A stretch of DNA of 64,000 bases from Lentisphaerota bacterium (lineage in GTDB: Bacteria; Verrucomicrobiota; Lentisphaeria; Victivallales; Victivallaceae). The position numbers and the translations under genes were made by a program. Below are positions 16,901 through 25,229 of the stretch, piece after piece; within the stretch, counting starts at the first letter, position 1, and each line of letters opens with the position of its first letter. The DNA lies in the NCBI GenBank assembly GCA_017134815.1, contig CP071032.1, positions 1,054,001 to 1,118,000 of the forward strand. Direction: 5' to 3'. Under the pieces are notes generated by a model. The model saw only the letters and a program-made list of their open reading frames with translations, was not told the DNA's origin and searched no databases.

Positions 16901-18496
16901 ATGGCAAAAAGATTACTCCTGAGTGGAAACGAAGCAATTGCCCAGGCTGCTCTTGACGGCGGTGTTCATCTGGGCACCGGTTACCCGGGAACTCCATCCT
17001 CTGAAATTCTTGAACATTTTTCAACTATCGGCGGCAACGCTCAGTGGGCTCCAAATGAAAAAGTCGCCCTCGAAGTTGGAATTGGAGCGGCCTACGGCCA
17101 GGCTAGAGTTATTACCACAATGAAACATGTCGGTTTGAATGTGGCGGCAGACCCTCTTTTTACTATTGCGTATGCCGGCACCCCCGGCGGACTGGTAATA
17201 ATCTCAGCAGATGATCCGGGTATGGCCTCAAGTCAGAACGAACAGGATAATCGCCGATACGCGATTGCAGCGGGAGTTCCTTTGCTGGAGCCGGCTGACT
17301 CTCAGGAAGCCTATGATTTCACGATAAAAGCTCTTGAATTATCTGAAAAATATCGAGTCCCGGTAATTTTGCGGGTCACCACCAGGATATGCCATTCAAA
17401 GTGTGTGGTCAGCCGGACTGATGAAAGCATCCACCCCCCTGCTCCAAAATATGAACGCGATATAAAGCAGAATGTAATGGTCCCAGCCTATGCCCGGGTT
17501 GCACATCGCAAAATGCGTGCCAAGCTAAAAGATATTGCCAGGTTCAATGAATCTTCAGAATTTACTAAAGAAGAACGTAAAAGTTCAGATCTGGGTATAA
17601 TAACCAACGGCATCAGCTACCAGCACAGCAGAGATGCTGCTCCTGAAGCTTCAATTCTCAAATTAGGATTAACTTACCCGATGCCGCTCAAACGTATCCA
17701 GACCTTTGCCGGAAATGTTAAGCGGTGTGTTGTGATTGAAGAAGGCGATCCAGTTATTTATGAATTCTGCCGTGCCAACGGAATTGATGTTGAAGGCAAA
17801 GCCGAAATGTATCGCTTTGGCGAGCTTAACGTCAGCCGGGTACGCCGAATTATCGCCAATGACCTGTCGGAAGAGACCAAACCACCAACGGGCAAACCTC
17901 CACAGCTGTGCCCCGGCTGTCCCCATCGCAGAACTTTCGAAACATTGCGCGATCTGGGTTGCATTGTTACCGGCGATATTGGCTGCTACACTCTTGGGGT
18001 GCTGCCGCCTTTTGAAGCCATGGATACCTGTGTCTGTATGGGAGCCAGCATTGGAACCGGGCTTGGAATGCGCCATGTCCTGACAGAAAAACAAGCCAGA
18101 AAAGTTGTAAGTGTAATCGGAGACAGCACATTTCTGCATACTGGTATCAACGGAATCGTGGAAATGGTTTACAATCGGCCTCCAACTGGTCATGTTGTTC
18201 TTATCCTTGATAACTCAACCACCGCAATGACTGGCCTGCAGGAGCACCCCGGAACCGGGCGTAAGCTGGATCATTCTCCTGCGCCCAAAATTATTGTCGA
18301 AGATATGATCAGTGCAATGGGGGTTGATAACGTTGACATCGTTGACCCGCTGCTGGACTATGATCAGTTCCTTTCTATATTGAAGGCACGTCTGTCTTCA
18401 AACGATCTTTCAGTTATAATAGTGCGTCGTCCATGCATTCTGGCAGCCGTTAAAATCAAAAAATATGAAGAAACCAGTGCCCGAGGTGACAAATGA
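16901..18496 (+). CDS. iorA: Indolepyruvate:ferredoxin oxidoreductase, alpha subunit, short form
   Basis: IorA with IorB oxidatively decarboxylates aryl pyruvates from transamination of Trp, Phe and Tyr to aryl-acetyl-CoA, reducing ferredoxin. The 531 residues show the pyrimidine-binding domain (GGVHLGTGYPGTPSSEILEH, NEKVALEVGIGAAYGQAR) and the TPP domain with CPGCPHRRTFETLRDLGC, GDIGCYTLG and GDSTFLHTGINGI-N. The usual IorA continues for about 80 residues with two [4Fe-4S] ferredoxin motifs. Here it stops just after VIIVRRPCILAAVKIKKYEE, so that domain is absent. The ribosome site is AAAGGAATT, and the stop overlaps iorB by 4 bases. Confidence 0.93.
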   Translation: MAKRLLLSGNEAIAQAALDGGVHLGTGYPGTPSSEILEHFSTIGGNAQWAPNEKVALEVGIGAAYGQARVITTMKHVGLNVAADPLFTIAYAGTPGGLVIISADDPGMASSQNEQDNRRYAIAAGVPLLEPADSQEAYDFTIKALELSEKYRVPVILRVTTRICHSKCVVSRTDESIHPPAPKYERDIKQNVMVPAYARVAHRKMRAKLKDIARFNESSEFTKEERKSSDLGIITNGISYQHSRDAAPEASILKLGLTYPMPLKRIQTFAGNVKRCVVIEEGDPVIYEFCRANGIDVEGKAEMYRFGELNVSRVRRIIANDLSEETKPPTGKPPQLCPGCPHRRTFETLRDLGCIVTGDIGCYTLGVLPPFEAMDTCVCMGASIGTGLGMRHVLTEKQARKVVSVIGDSTFLHTGINGIVEMVYNRPPTGHVVLILDNSTTAMTGLQEHPGTGRKLDHSPAPKIIVEDMISAMGVDNVDIVDPLLDYDQFLSILKARLSSNDLSVIIVRRPCILAAVKIKKYEETSARGDK

Positions 18497-18960
18497 AGAA
18501 AGTAATTAATATAACCTTCGCCGGACTTGGCGGTCAAGGGGTTTTAAAATCTACCGATATTCTTGGTGAAGCCGCATTCAGAGCCGGTTTTGATATTAAA
18601 AAAAGCGAAGTCCACGGTATGAGCCAGCGTGGTGGCTCAGTCTGCAGCGAAGTGAGATACGGCAGGGATGTAGCAAGTCCGATGGTACCGGAAGGAGAAA
18701 CCGATTTTCTGATTGTTCTGGATGAAACCCAGATCCCGGTAAACCGGCACAAACTGAAAGCCGGCGGCATTATGATTACTCCGGCCGACATTAACACCGA
18801 GTGTATCTCCAATAAAAAAACACTCAATGTCGCTCTTTGCGGTGCTTTGAGCAAGCATCTGGAGATTGCTGAAGAACACTGGCTTGGGGCAATAAAGTAT
18901 TTTTTGCCGGAAAAAGTACATGAAGTAAATATACAGACTTTCCGCGCAACAGCCAGTTAA
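18493..18960 (+). CDS. iorB: Indolepyruvate:ferredoxin oxidoreductase, beta subunit
   Basis: This 155-residue gamma-type 2-oxoacid oxidoreductase domain begins INITFAGLGGQGVLKSTDIL, with the GxGGQG motif, followed by KKSEVHGMSQRGGSVCSEVRYG. Both blocks are diagnostic of IorB. It pairs with IorA and starts inside the last codons of iorA (ATGA), implying translational coupling. It is shorter than the roughly 190-200 residues usual for IorB, ending at NIQTFRATAS. A terminator follows at 18975. Confidence 0.93.
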   Translation: MKKVINITFAGLGGQGVLKSTDILGEAAFRAGFDIKKSEVHGMSQRGGSVCSEVRYGRDVASPMVPEGETDFLIVLDETQIPVNRHKLKAGGIMITPADINTECISNKKTLNVALCGALSKHLEIAEEHWLGAIKYFLPEKVHEVNIQTFRATAS

Positions 18961-18974
18961 GCACTGCCGGTCAA

Positions 18975-19018
18975 CAAAGCCGGACATTTAAACCCGGCTT
19001 TGTTTCACATTTTTTAAA
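18975..19018 (+). terminator. Rho-independent terminator of iorAB
   Basis: The perfect 9-bp stem CAAAGCCGG/CCGGCTTTG (18975-18983 and 18994-19002) is followed by TTTCACATTTTTT. It begins 15 bases past the iorB stop. Confidence 0.85.
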
Positions 19019-19882
19019 AAGCTTCTTTTTTTTTATTTTGAAAAAACTCATACGACACAAAACACCAAAAACACAACAGATTGATAATTAACAATTTAAA
19101 AAACAAAACCCCCATCATATCCAGCCGTTAAAATTTTACCGTTGCATCTATAGAATCCTTTCTCATTTTTAAAAAAATAAAAACATGCTCCTTTAGACTA
19201 CGCCTGAAGCCAGATATTTGTCTCATAAAAATTGGGTTGCTGATTAGTCGTATCAAGGATATGCTTAATGCATTTAATTCAATTAAATAATTATAGAAAA
19301 ACAAGCCTGTGTGCTGAATGAATACCCTGCAACTGATCTTTGTCTGATCCATTACTGAACAACAAGACTTAATAGCAGATAAAAAGAATTTTTTAAGGCT
19401 TTCCAGCGGAAAGATATCCAGTTGCATAACAACTGCACATAAGTAGGTCAGCCATCTTAATATATCATTTCAAAGTACAGAAACAGACAATATGATTTAT
19501 TTATAAAACCTATAACACAATAACATTACATAATTACACAGGAACAGATTATTACTTAAATCCACCAAAATGAATGATGAAAAAACTGACTTTAAAACTG
19601 GCAGGCGGGTATAGTTTGGATCAAAAAAATGCACCATACTTGATTATGACAAGGCACCCACTGCCTGCTATCCAGTAATTACGCATAACAAATCGCTTAA
19701 GGATAAATAACAAATAAATATTAAAACAATCTAAATATTCAGATAAGTGATTATGCAATTGAAAATATTAGCATTCATGACCTTTTGGGGAGCTTATTAT
19801 AATATTAATTATAATATTAACTTTATTATATTATATCCATTATAGTATCACTGTTTGAGCATAAGAGATCAGACTGCTATAC

Positions 19883-19911
19883 AGCAATTGTGTCATTATG
19901 ACACAATTGCT
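19883..19911. repeat. 29-bp perfect palindrome
   Basis: AGCAATTGTGTCA, a TTA centre, then TGACACAATTGCT: thirteen paired bases each side without mismatch. It lies 736 bases before tssC. Its symmetry suits a dimeric regulator site or a short hairpin. Confidence 0.8.
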
Positions 19912-20538
19912 ATAAAATAATTCAACCTGCGTGAAGTAGCTTTTGAGCAGAGGCACTCGCTTTTTTATATAGCACCATACTTTTTTCAGGAACATTTCGC
20001 TTCAGGGGCTGTTCTTATTAATTAGCTGTTTCACTGATGTAGTGAAATTCGAAAATCATAAGGGCCGTAAAACAAACCTTAAAATTCGGCACTTATGTAA
20101 TTTCAGCAAATTTACCTGATGAGATCGCAGCCCAAAAGCTGAATAATTGTTGATGAAAAAATTGATGTATCGCAAAGAGGTTTATTTCTAGAAAACTTAA
20201 CAAACGATTGCAGTTTATCTGGATTTTAAAAGTTTAAATTTGAAGTTACAAGATCCCGGCTTGACTGCGTATTGACAGCCAATTCAGCTCGGCACCATAC
20301 GCTTACTGCAGGATTCATTAAAAGTCAGTACTTACGATTCGGCCTTAAAAACAGCAGAACTTTAATGTGAGTAAAAAGTACTATAACTTTTGTTATAAAC
20401 CAATGTATATAACCAGCACTTAGGTAATTATATTATTTTTTACGATGAAGTTTTTGCAGGAAAATAAGGAATAAAAGCAAAGGCTTAATGCCCATAAAAA
20501 GCCTTCAAAAAAATATACCGGTTTCTTGAGGCAGAAAC

Positions 20539-20577
20539 GCTGTTAGTCTATAAACAACTATGTCTTACACTAACAGC
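20539..20577. repeat. Inverted repeat near the tssC start
   Basis: The 9-bp arms GCTGTTAGT (20539-20547) and ACTAACAGC (20569-20577) are separated by 21 bases, centred about 89 bases before the tssC ATG. This is a candidate operator or leader hairpin. Confidence 0.6.
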
Positions 20578-20646
20578 TGAAGAAAAGTCTGAGTATTGAG
20601 TTCTAAAATTCCATCAGTCAGGATATGTCGTTAGAAAGGGTGCATA

Positions 20647-22170
20647 ATGCTGCAGCTAGTTGAGAAAAACAAGAAAAATTTTGAGTGGCTCATCAGCCCG
20701 CTTGATATTGATCGGCGAGTTTTCTTCAATCACAATATCAGCATCAATACAATCAGCTCAGCTGAACTTGTTTCCCCCCGGGAAGATACTCCCGCATATT
20801 ACGGCCTGCTTATACTGCTTGCTAACATTGACTCAAGATGCCAAATTGAACGTGGTTTTGACAAATCAATTACCCAGAAGATCATTAACCGAATTGACAT
20901 CATGCTCAATCGGCAAATTAATGAAATTATCAGAAACAAGACTTTCAGAGAACTTGAATCCAACTGGCTTGGCATCTCAGACCTCGTTTCAAGTACTGAC
21001 TTTGATGCAAATATCAAGGTAGACCTTCTAGACATCACCAAGCAGGAATTAATGCTTGAATTTGAGCTTAACAGTGTAGATATTTCAAATTCTGAGCTGT
21101 TCAAGAAAGTATACTTTGCTGAATACGACCAGTTTGGCGGCAAACCTTACGCCTCATTACTGGGGCTTTATGACTTCAGTAATACACCTGAAGATATCAG
21201 CTTTTTGAGCATGATTGGTAAAATTTCCGCATCATGTCATGCCCCTTTTATCGGCGCTGTAGCTGCTGGTTTCTTCGGTATCAAAAAGATCCGGGACCTG
21301 CTTGAAATAAAAGATATAAACGGTCTTTTAAAACACCCCAGATATCGCCGGTGGAATCACCTGAGAAACACGGAACAGTCAACTTATCTCGGCCTGACTC
21401 TGCCACATTACCTGGTCCGTGCGCCCTGGCATCCGGACACAAACCCTGCTGAGAACGGTTTGCGCGGCTTTATTGAAGATGTATCCCCTGACAAAGATTC
21501 AAACTATGTATGGGCTCCCGCGACACTGCTATTGGCAAAAAATTTGACCCGCTCATTCAAATACTATGGCTGGTGTCAGCACATTAAAGGAGAAACCGGT
21601 GGCGGTTTACTGAAAAACCTGCCAATGCATATTTTCAACACCAGAGGAAAGCAAGAGCGTAAATCACCTGTTGAATGTATTATTCCTGAGTATTATGAAC
21701 GCTTATTGTCCAATGCAGGGCTTATTCCTCTTATTTACAAAAAGAATACGTCGGATGCGTGTTTTTTCAATGTCAGGTCGCTTAAGGAAATACACTCTTA
21801 TAAAGACACCAGCGATACTAAAAATTCAATCATGTACGGAAACCTGGCTTATACTTTTTCTGCTTCCAGAATTGCGCATTATATAAAGGAAGTCGGGCGG
21901 CTTAATGTCGGAGTTAACTCTGATGCAAAACATATCTCAAATATCCTTAACCGTTGGATAAATCAGTACGTAACCGAAATTAAAAACCCGGATGCAAATA
22001 CTTTAGCTTTTTATCCGTTCAAGAAAGCCAATGTAAAAATCGAAACTGCTGAAGGACAACTGGGCTGGTACCGCTGCAAGTTCTCTGTACTGCCGCACGT
22101 CCAATTTGAAGGTGCAGATACTTTGATGACACTTAACACTAAAATAAATACATCTTATATACACAGATAG
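20647..22170 (+). CDS. tssC: Type VI secretion sheath large subunit TssC (VipB)
   Basis: This 507-residue protein is the best-supported member of the cluster. It carries the TssC landmarks in order: LESNWLGISDLVSSTDFDA and KVDLLDITKQEL in the N-terminal domain, LFKKVYFAEYDQFGGKPYASLLGLYDF, SCHAPFIGAVAAGFFG, YLGLTLPHYLVRAPW, then YYGWCQHIKGETGGGLLKNLP in the core, and ISRIAHY-like residues (SASRIAHYIKEVGRLNVG) in the C-terminal third. In canonical systems TssB and TssC together form the contractile sheath. No tssB is adjacent. AGAAAGG lies ten bases before the ATG. It is first of a twelve-gene operon. Confidence 0.95.
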   Translation: MLQLVEKNKKNFEWLISPLDIDRRVFFNHNISINTISSAELVSPREDTPAYYGLLILLANIDSRCQIERGFDKSITQKIINRIDIMLNRQINEIIRNKTFRELESNWLGISDLVSSTDFDANIKVDLLDITKQELMLEFELNSVDISNSELFKKVYFAEYDQFGGKPYASLLGLYDFSNTPEDISFLSMIGKISASCHAPFIGAVAAGFFGIKKIRDLLEIKDINGLLKHPRYRRWNHLRNTEQSTYLGLTLPHYLVRAPWHPDTNPAENGLRGFIEDVSPDKDSNYVWAPATLLLAKNLTRSFKYYGWCQHIKGETGGGLLKNLPMHIFNTRGKQERKSPVECIIPEYYERLLSNAGLIPLIYKKNTSDACFFNVRSLKEIHSYKDTSDTKNSIMYGNLAYTFSASRIAHYIKEVGRLNVGVNSDAKHISNILNRWINQYVTEIKNPDANTLAFYPFKKANVKIETAEGQLGWYRCKFSVLPHVQFEGADTLMTLNTKINTSYIHR

Positions 22171-22271
22171 TAAATGTTATCAGAAATAAAAAGATGATAA
22201 TTAAATAAATTTTTAGCTTATCAATATTCACTATTGATAAAAAGTCAACAATAAAAAAGTGAGGTACAAAA

Positions 22272-22862
22272 ATGCCAATGCTTGAATTCGACCCGTACGG
22301 AATGATAGATGTAAGAGCTAACTCTTTTGCTGCCCTGTCTGGATCCAGCAACTCTTCATCCAGTGAGGATAGAATTTTTGCCACATCTTTTAAAGAAGGC
22401 ACTGTCGGTGATGCTGATGACTTCGACTGCTTTGATGGCTCTGGAGAAAAAACCAAAGCAAAAATTGTTCTCGAACACCTGCATCTTGAAAACAACAGTG
22501 GCACTACTACCGGTTACCTGACTGGTATCGTACATAGTAACTTTGTCAAAGGCTTGAAAACCAGAACATCAACCAGTGAATGGAGATTCACTCTTGATGG
22601 GTTTAACTCAAAACAAGCCATTTCTACCGAGAAGAAAGATAGTGGCAGCTGGTTCCAGGTTCTCGAACACAAGAGCGGCGCCCTTGAATTCATAGTCAAG
22701 AGCAAAGATAGCATCAAAACAGAACCAATGGGTGATGGCAGAGGCGATCTGCACAGACTGACTATCTTTGATTTCCAGATGGCAAATGCCGCCAACCATA
22801 AAGTAGCAGTTGCAGAATTCAACCAGAACGCACAGGTTGTTGAATTCACAGCTAATGCTTAA
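22272..22862 (+). CDS. Hcp-like tube protein candidate
   Basis: This 196-residue soluble protein has a beta-rich look: VLEHLHLENNSGTTTG, ALEFIVKSKDS, LTIFDFQMANA, then alternating polar and hydrophobic strands to the end. It has no signal peptide or membrane segment. In type VI operons the gene after tssC often encodes Hcp, the ring protein that stacks into the inner tube. Its size and composition fit, but it lacks residues I could call diagnostic of Hcp. GTGAGG precedes the ATG. A structure prediction would decide. Confidence 0.45.
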   Translation: MPMLEFDPYGMIDVRANSFAALSGSSNSSSSEDRIFATSFKEGTVGDADDFDCFDGSGEKTKAKIVLEHLHLENNSGTTTGYLTGIVHSNFVKGLKTRTSTSEWRFTLDGFNSKQAISTEKKDSGSWFQVLEHKSGALEFIVKSKDSIKTEPMGDGRGDLHRLTIFDFQMANAANHKVAVAEFNQNAQVVEFTANA

Positions 22863-22927
22863 TTAGTCATCATGTCTGTCGGCAGTGGCAGTTAGCCCCC
22901 TGCCGACAGGCATTCAGGAATATAAAT

Positions 22928-24040
22928 ATGAGCAATACAGTCACAGATGATCAAAAAGAAATCCAGGCTATAGATTCTTTAGACTTCGACGAAATCAATT
23001 CGTTAGTTAACGACTTGAAATTTGCAGAAGCAAACATGGCTATTGAAGAGCTCGGTGATGCAGGGCTTTATGATATAAGGACTTTATTTTACCTGGTATA
23101 CAGCCGTATACATTGTGATTCACTGGATAACCTGGTGGAACACCTTGAGGTTGCATGCGCGGTTCTGGAAGACAGGGAAATAAATCAGCTTCAACCGCAA
23201 AAGCACTTTGAAAAACACTTAGACGGTTCTCTAACCTGGTTCTGCAATACTCTTGAAAGCAACTTTAAATATCGTATCAGAGAACGGGAGTTTGAATATC
23301 TGGACTTCGAGCCCATTGAAAAAAAATTCCTGCATCTTGGTGAGTTACTTAAAGATTATCTTGACTTTAATGCAGCCTCCTATACCGCAAAGTTGAAGTC
23401 TCTGCTGGGAGGTCTATCGGAAAAAGAAGAAGAAGAGGAAGAAGACCCGGAAGAGTCTGCGGACCATGAGGGCAGAAACAACCTGTTGCAACAGTACACT
23501 TTTTCAGGGCCCGCATCATCCAAATGGCAGGATTTGCAGAACAGAATATCAACATTTATTCAGCTGGTTCAAGATGGCAGAAGTCTGGACGCCGCGCTGT
23601 TTTTTAAGGACATTCAGGAAAAAATCAACAACTTCGATCCCAGAGAATATTTTCCTGAAGTTTTTTATCCGATGTATGATGTAATGAACAACGAGTTTGA
23701 AAGCATACTCAGAGTAATAAATTACCAGCAGAATTCGCTTCAGTGGCACGTGGCGGAACAAAAATACAGAATTGACTCAGCAATGCTGGCTGAAAACAAT
23801 AATTCACAGCCTGCCCAGTTCTCGGATTATTTAGAGCTTGAAGGCTACCTGCGAAACAAGTCAGCTCCTCAGCCGCCACAGAACAGCAACATGGGCGGCG
23901 GTTATTACGATGGTGGCGCTCAGGGAGGCGGATATCCCGGAATGGGTGGCGGACCACAAATGGATGAAGGCAATTTTGGTGATAACCATCAAGGCTTTAA
24001 TCAGGACGGCGGAATGCCTGGTATGTATGATCAGGATTAA
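22928..24040 (+). CDS. TssA-like type VI assembly protein with Gly-rich tail
   Basis: This 370-residue protein is helical over residues 1-300. An N-terminal block resembles ImpA_N/TssA repeats (LYDIRTLFYLVYSRIHCD, LVEHLEVACAVLED). A later block, LVQDGRSLDAALFFKDIQEKINNFDPREYFPEVF, closely fits the FDPRxYFP segment of VasJ/TssA-type proteins. A long run of Glu (about 158-166) and a tail rich in Gly, Pro, Met and Asn (from about 320) are unusual. TssA proteins cap and guide sheath-tube growth from the baseplate. Assignment rests on these motifs and position. Confidence 0.5.
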   Translation: MSNTVTDDQKEIQAIDSLDFDEINSLVNDLKFAEANMAIEELGDAGLYDIRTLFYLVYSRIHCDSLDNLVEHLEVACAVLEDREINQLQPQKHFEKHLDGSLTWFCNTLESNFKYRIREREFEYLDFEPIEKKFLHLGELLKDYLDFNAASYTAKLKSLLGGLSEKEEEEEEDPEESADHEGRNNLLQQYTFSGPASSKWQDLQNRISTFIQLVQDGRSLDAALFFKDIQEKINNFDPREYFPEVFYPMYDVMNNEFESILRVINYQQNSLQWHVAEQKYRIDSAMLAENNNSQPAQFSDYLELEGYLRNKSAPQPPQNSNMGGGYYDGGAQGGGYPGMGGGPQMDEGNFGDNHQGFNQDGGMPGMYDQD

Positions 24041-24071
24041 TAAAAATGCAATTTTACGAAAGAAATTGAAA

Positions 24072-24524
24072 ATGCGTGGGAGAATGAAATCACTTTTACG
24101 GATTGTCGCAATCACAGCAATATTGCCGGCTCTTGCCGGCTGCATGTTTTTTAAAAGCGAAAATAATGTAAACTTGACTTTGAGAATTATACATGACCGC
24201 TCAACCAATAATGGAAAAGGTTTTTACGTAGTAGCAAGGCCTGACACAAAAGAAGAGTTTGACAAGGCAACATGCAAGTCCATTTATGACAGATTCTTTG
24301 AAGAGGATTTTGGAACAAACATTTTCATAAACCCGACAAAGAAAAAGACTGTTACAAAATTAAAAATTAGCAGGGATCAGGCTGTATCGGTATATTTCCT
24401 GTTTACCTCTGCAAAGGCCGCCGGCTGGAAGTACCGGATCAGCGAAGTAAAGCATAACTGCAGTTATGACTTTATTCTTGGCAGCAGCAGCCTGGAAAAA
24501 GTAGTTTCAGAGCCCGGTCTTTGA
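24072..24524 (+). CDS. TssJ-like outer-membrane lipoprotein
   Basis: This protein of 150 residues has a type II signal peptide with lipobox LAGC (Cys about residue 24). The mature part, about 125 residues, is beta-rich (VNLTLRIIHDRSTN, KGFYVVARP, KTVTKLKISRDQAVSVYFLFT). TssJ is the lipoprotein that anchors TssM to the outer membrane. Size, lipobox and place directly before tssL suit that role, but sequence identity is too low to prove it. The start at 24072 is chosen over an in-frame ATG at 24084; neither has a well-spaced ribosome site. Confidence 0.55.
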   Translation: MRGRMKSLLRIVAITAILPALAGCMFFKSENNVNLTLRIIHDRSTNNGKGFYVVARPDTKEEFDKATCKSIYDRFFEEDFGTNIFINPTKKKTVTKLKISRDQAVSVYFLFTSAKAAGWKYRISEVKHNCSYDFILGSSSLEKVVSEPGL

Positions 24525-24570
24525 ATTCTGCAAAAACTGCTCAATAAAAAATAATTTGGAGATATGAATC

Positions 24571-25224
24571 ATGAAAAAACTTGAGTTATGGCAGCTGCTT
24601 ACTGACCTGCTCTTTTTTCTTGAAAACGCCAGAAGGTCAAGCTTGATCGAAGGGCTTGAGGACGCGGAAAAAATTATAGAATTCCGGAGCGACTTGCGCA
24701 AGAAAATTAATATTCTTCAACGCTGTTGCGAAAAGGAATACGGAGCTAAAACATCTTACTATATAATATTTCCTATAGTAGTTTTCTGTGACGAGACCGT
24801 CAGCATGTTTCTGGCCCAGAACAGTGTTGAATGGCCAAAAATGCAAAAAGAAATATTCAACACCCAGGATGGTGGTGAAAAGTTCTATGAACTGCTCGAG
24901 CAAGTTCTGCAGAACCCGACCTATCCTGAAGTTGTCTATCAATTCAATTATCTGATCCTGAAAGCCGGCTACAAAGGCAAGCTTGTTGATGATACCGGCC
25001 AGCAGTCGCGTGATGAATACCTGACAAAACTTGAGAAGCTTTTGAGCAAATATATATCACCATCTTCAACAGACTCCAAAGAGTATGCCTATAACAGTGA
25101 CAGCATCACTTTCAGAGGTCTGCTGAAAACAATATGCCGCAAACATTTCTATCTGCCGATTATTGCCGGACTGGCTGTAATCTACATGATTTCTCTATGG
25201 GTGATTGCCGGGATGATGAGGTAA
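24571..25224 (+). CDS. tssL: Type VI secretion membrane protein TssL (DotU/IcmH)
   Basis: This 217-residue protein has a cytoplasmic helical domain and a single C-terminal membrane anchor (about residues 193-212, ending VIAGMMR), as in TssL/DotU. Family blocks are present: IIFPIVVFCDETVSMFLAQ, then W, IFNTQDGGEKFYELLEQVL and YQFNYLILKAGYKGKL. TssL forms the inner-membrane complex with TssM and contacts the baseplate. It has no C-terminal OmpA/peptidoglycan-binding domain. TTTGGAG precedes the ATG. The next gene starts 5 bases after the stop. Confidence 0.85.
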   Translation: MKKLELWQLLTDLLFFLENARRSSLIEGLEDAEKIIEFRSDLRKKINILQRCCEKEYGAKTSYYIIFPIVVFCDETVSMFLAQNSVEWPKMQKEIFNTQDGGEKFYELLEQVLQNPTYPEVVYQFNYLILKAGYKGKLVDDTGQQSRDEYLTKLEKLLSKYISPSSTDSKEYAYNSDSITFRGLLKTICRKHFYLPIIAGLAVIYMISLWVIAGMMR

Positions 25225-25229
25225 AATAC

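Larger units (their letters stand above)
19019..20646. other. 1.6-kb AT-rich gene-free region before the secretion operon
   Basis: No credible gene is seen on either strand; the longest frame (99 codons, minus, 19128-19427) has no ribosome site or motif. The stretch contains a direct repeat of ATAATATTAA near 19798-19820, a 29-bp palindrome at 19883, a TTTCACT/AGTGAAA hairpin at 20029-20047 and an inverted repeat at 20539. It is the probable control region of the type VI-like operon and may encode small RNAs. Confidence 0.6.

Noticed and set aside
19128-19427. A 99-codon minus-strand frame in the gene-free leader
   Set aside because: It has no ribosome site or recognisable motif, and its composition follows the AT-rich background.
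20400-20646. Possible sigma-54 promoter for the secretion operon
   Set aside because: No GG/GC pair with the required 12-base offset and flanking consensus was found in this interval.
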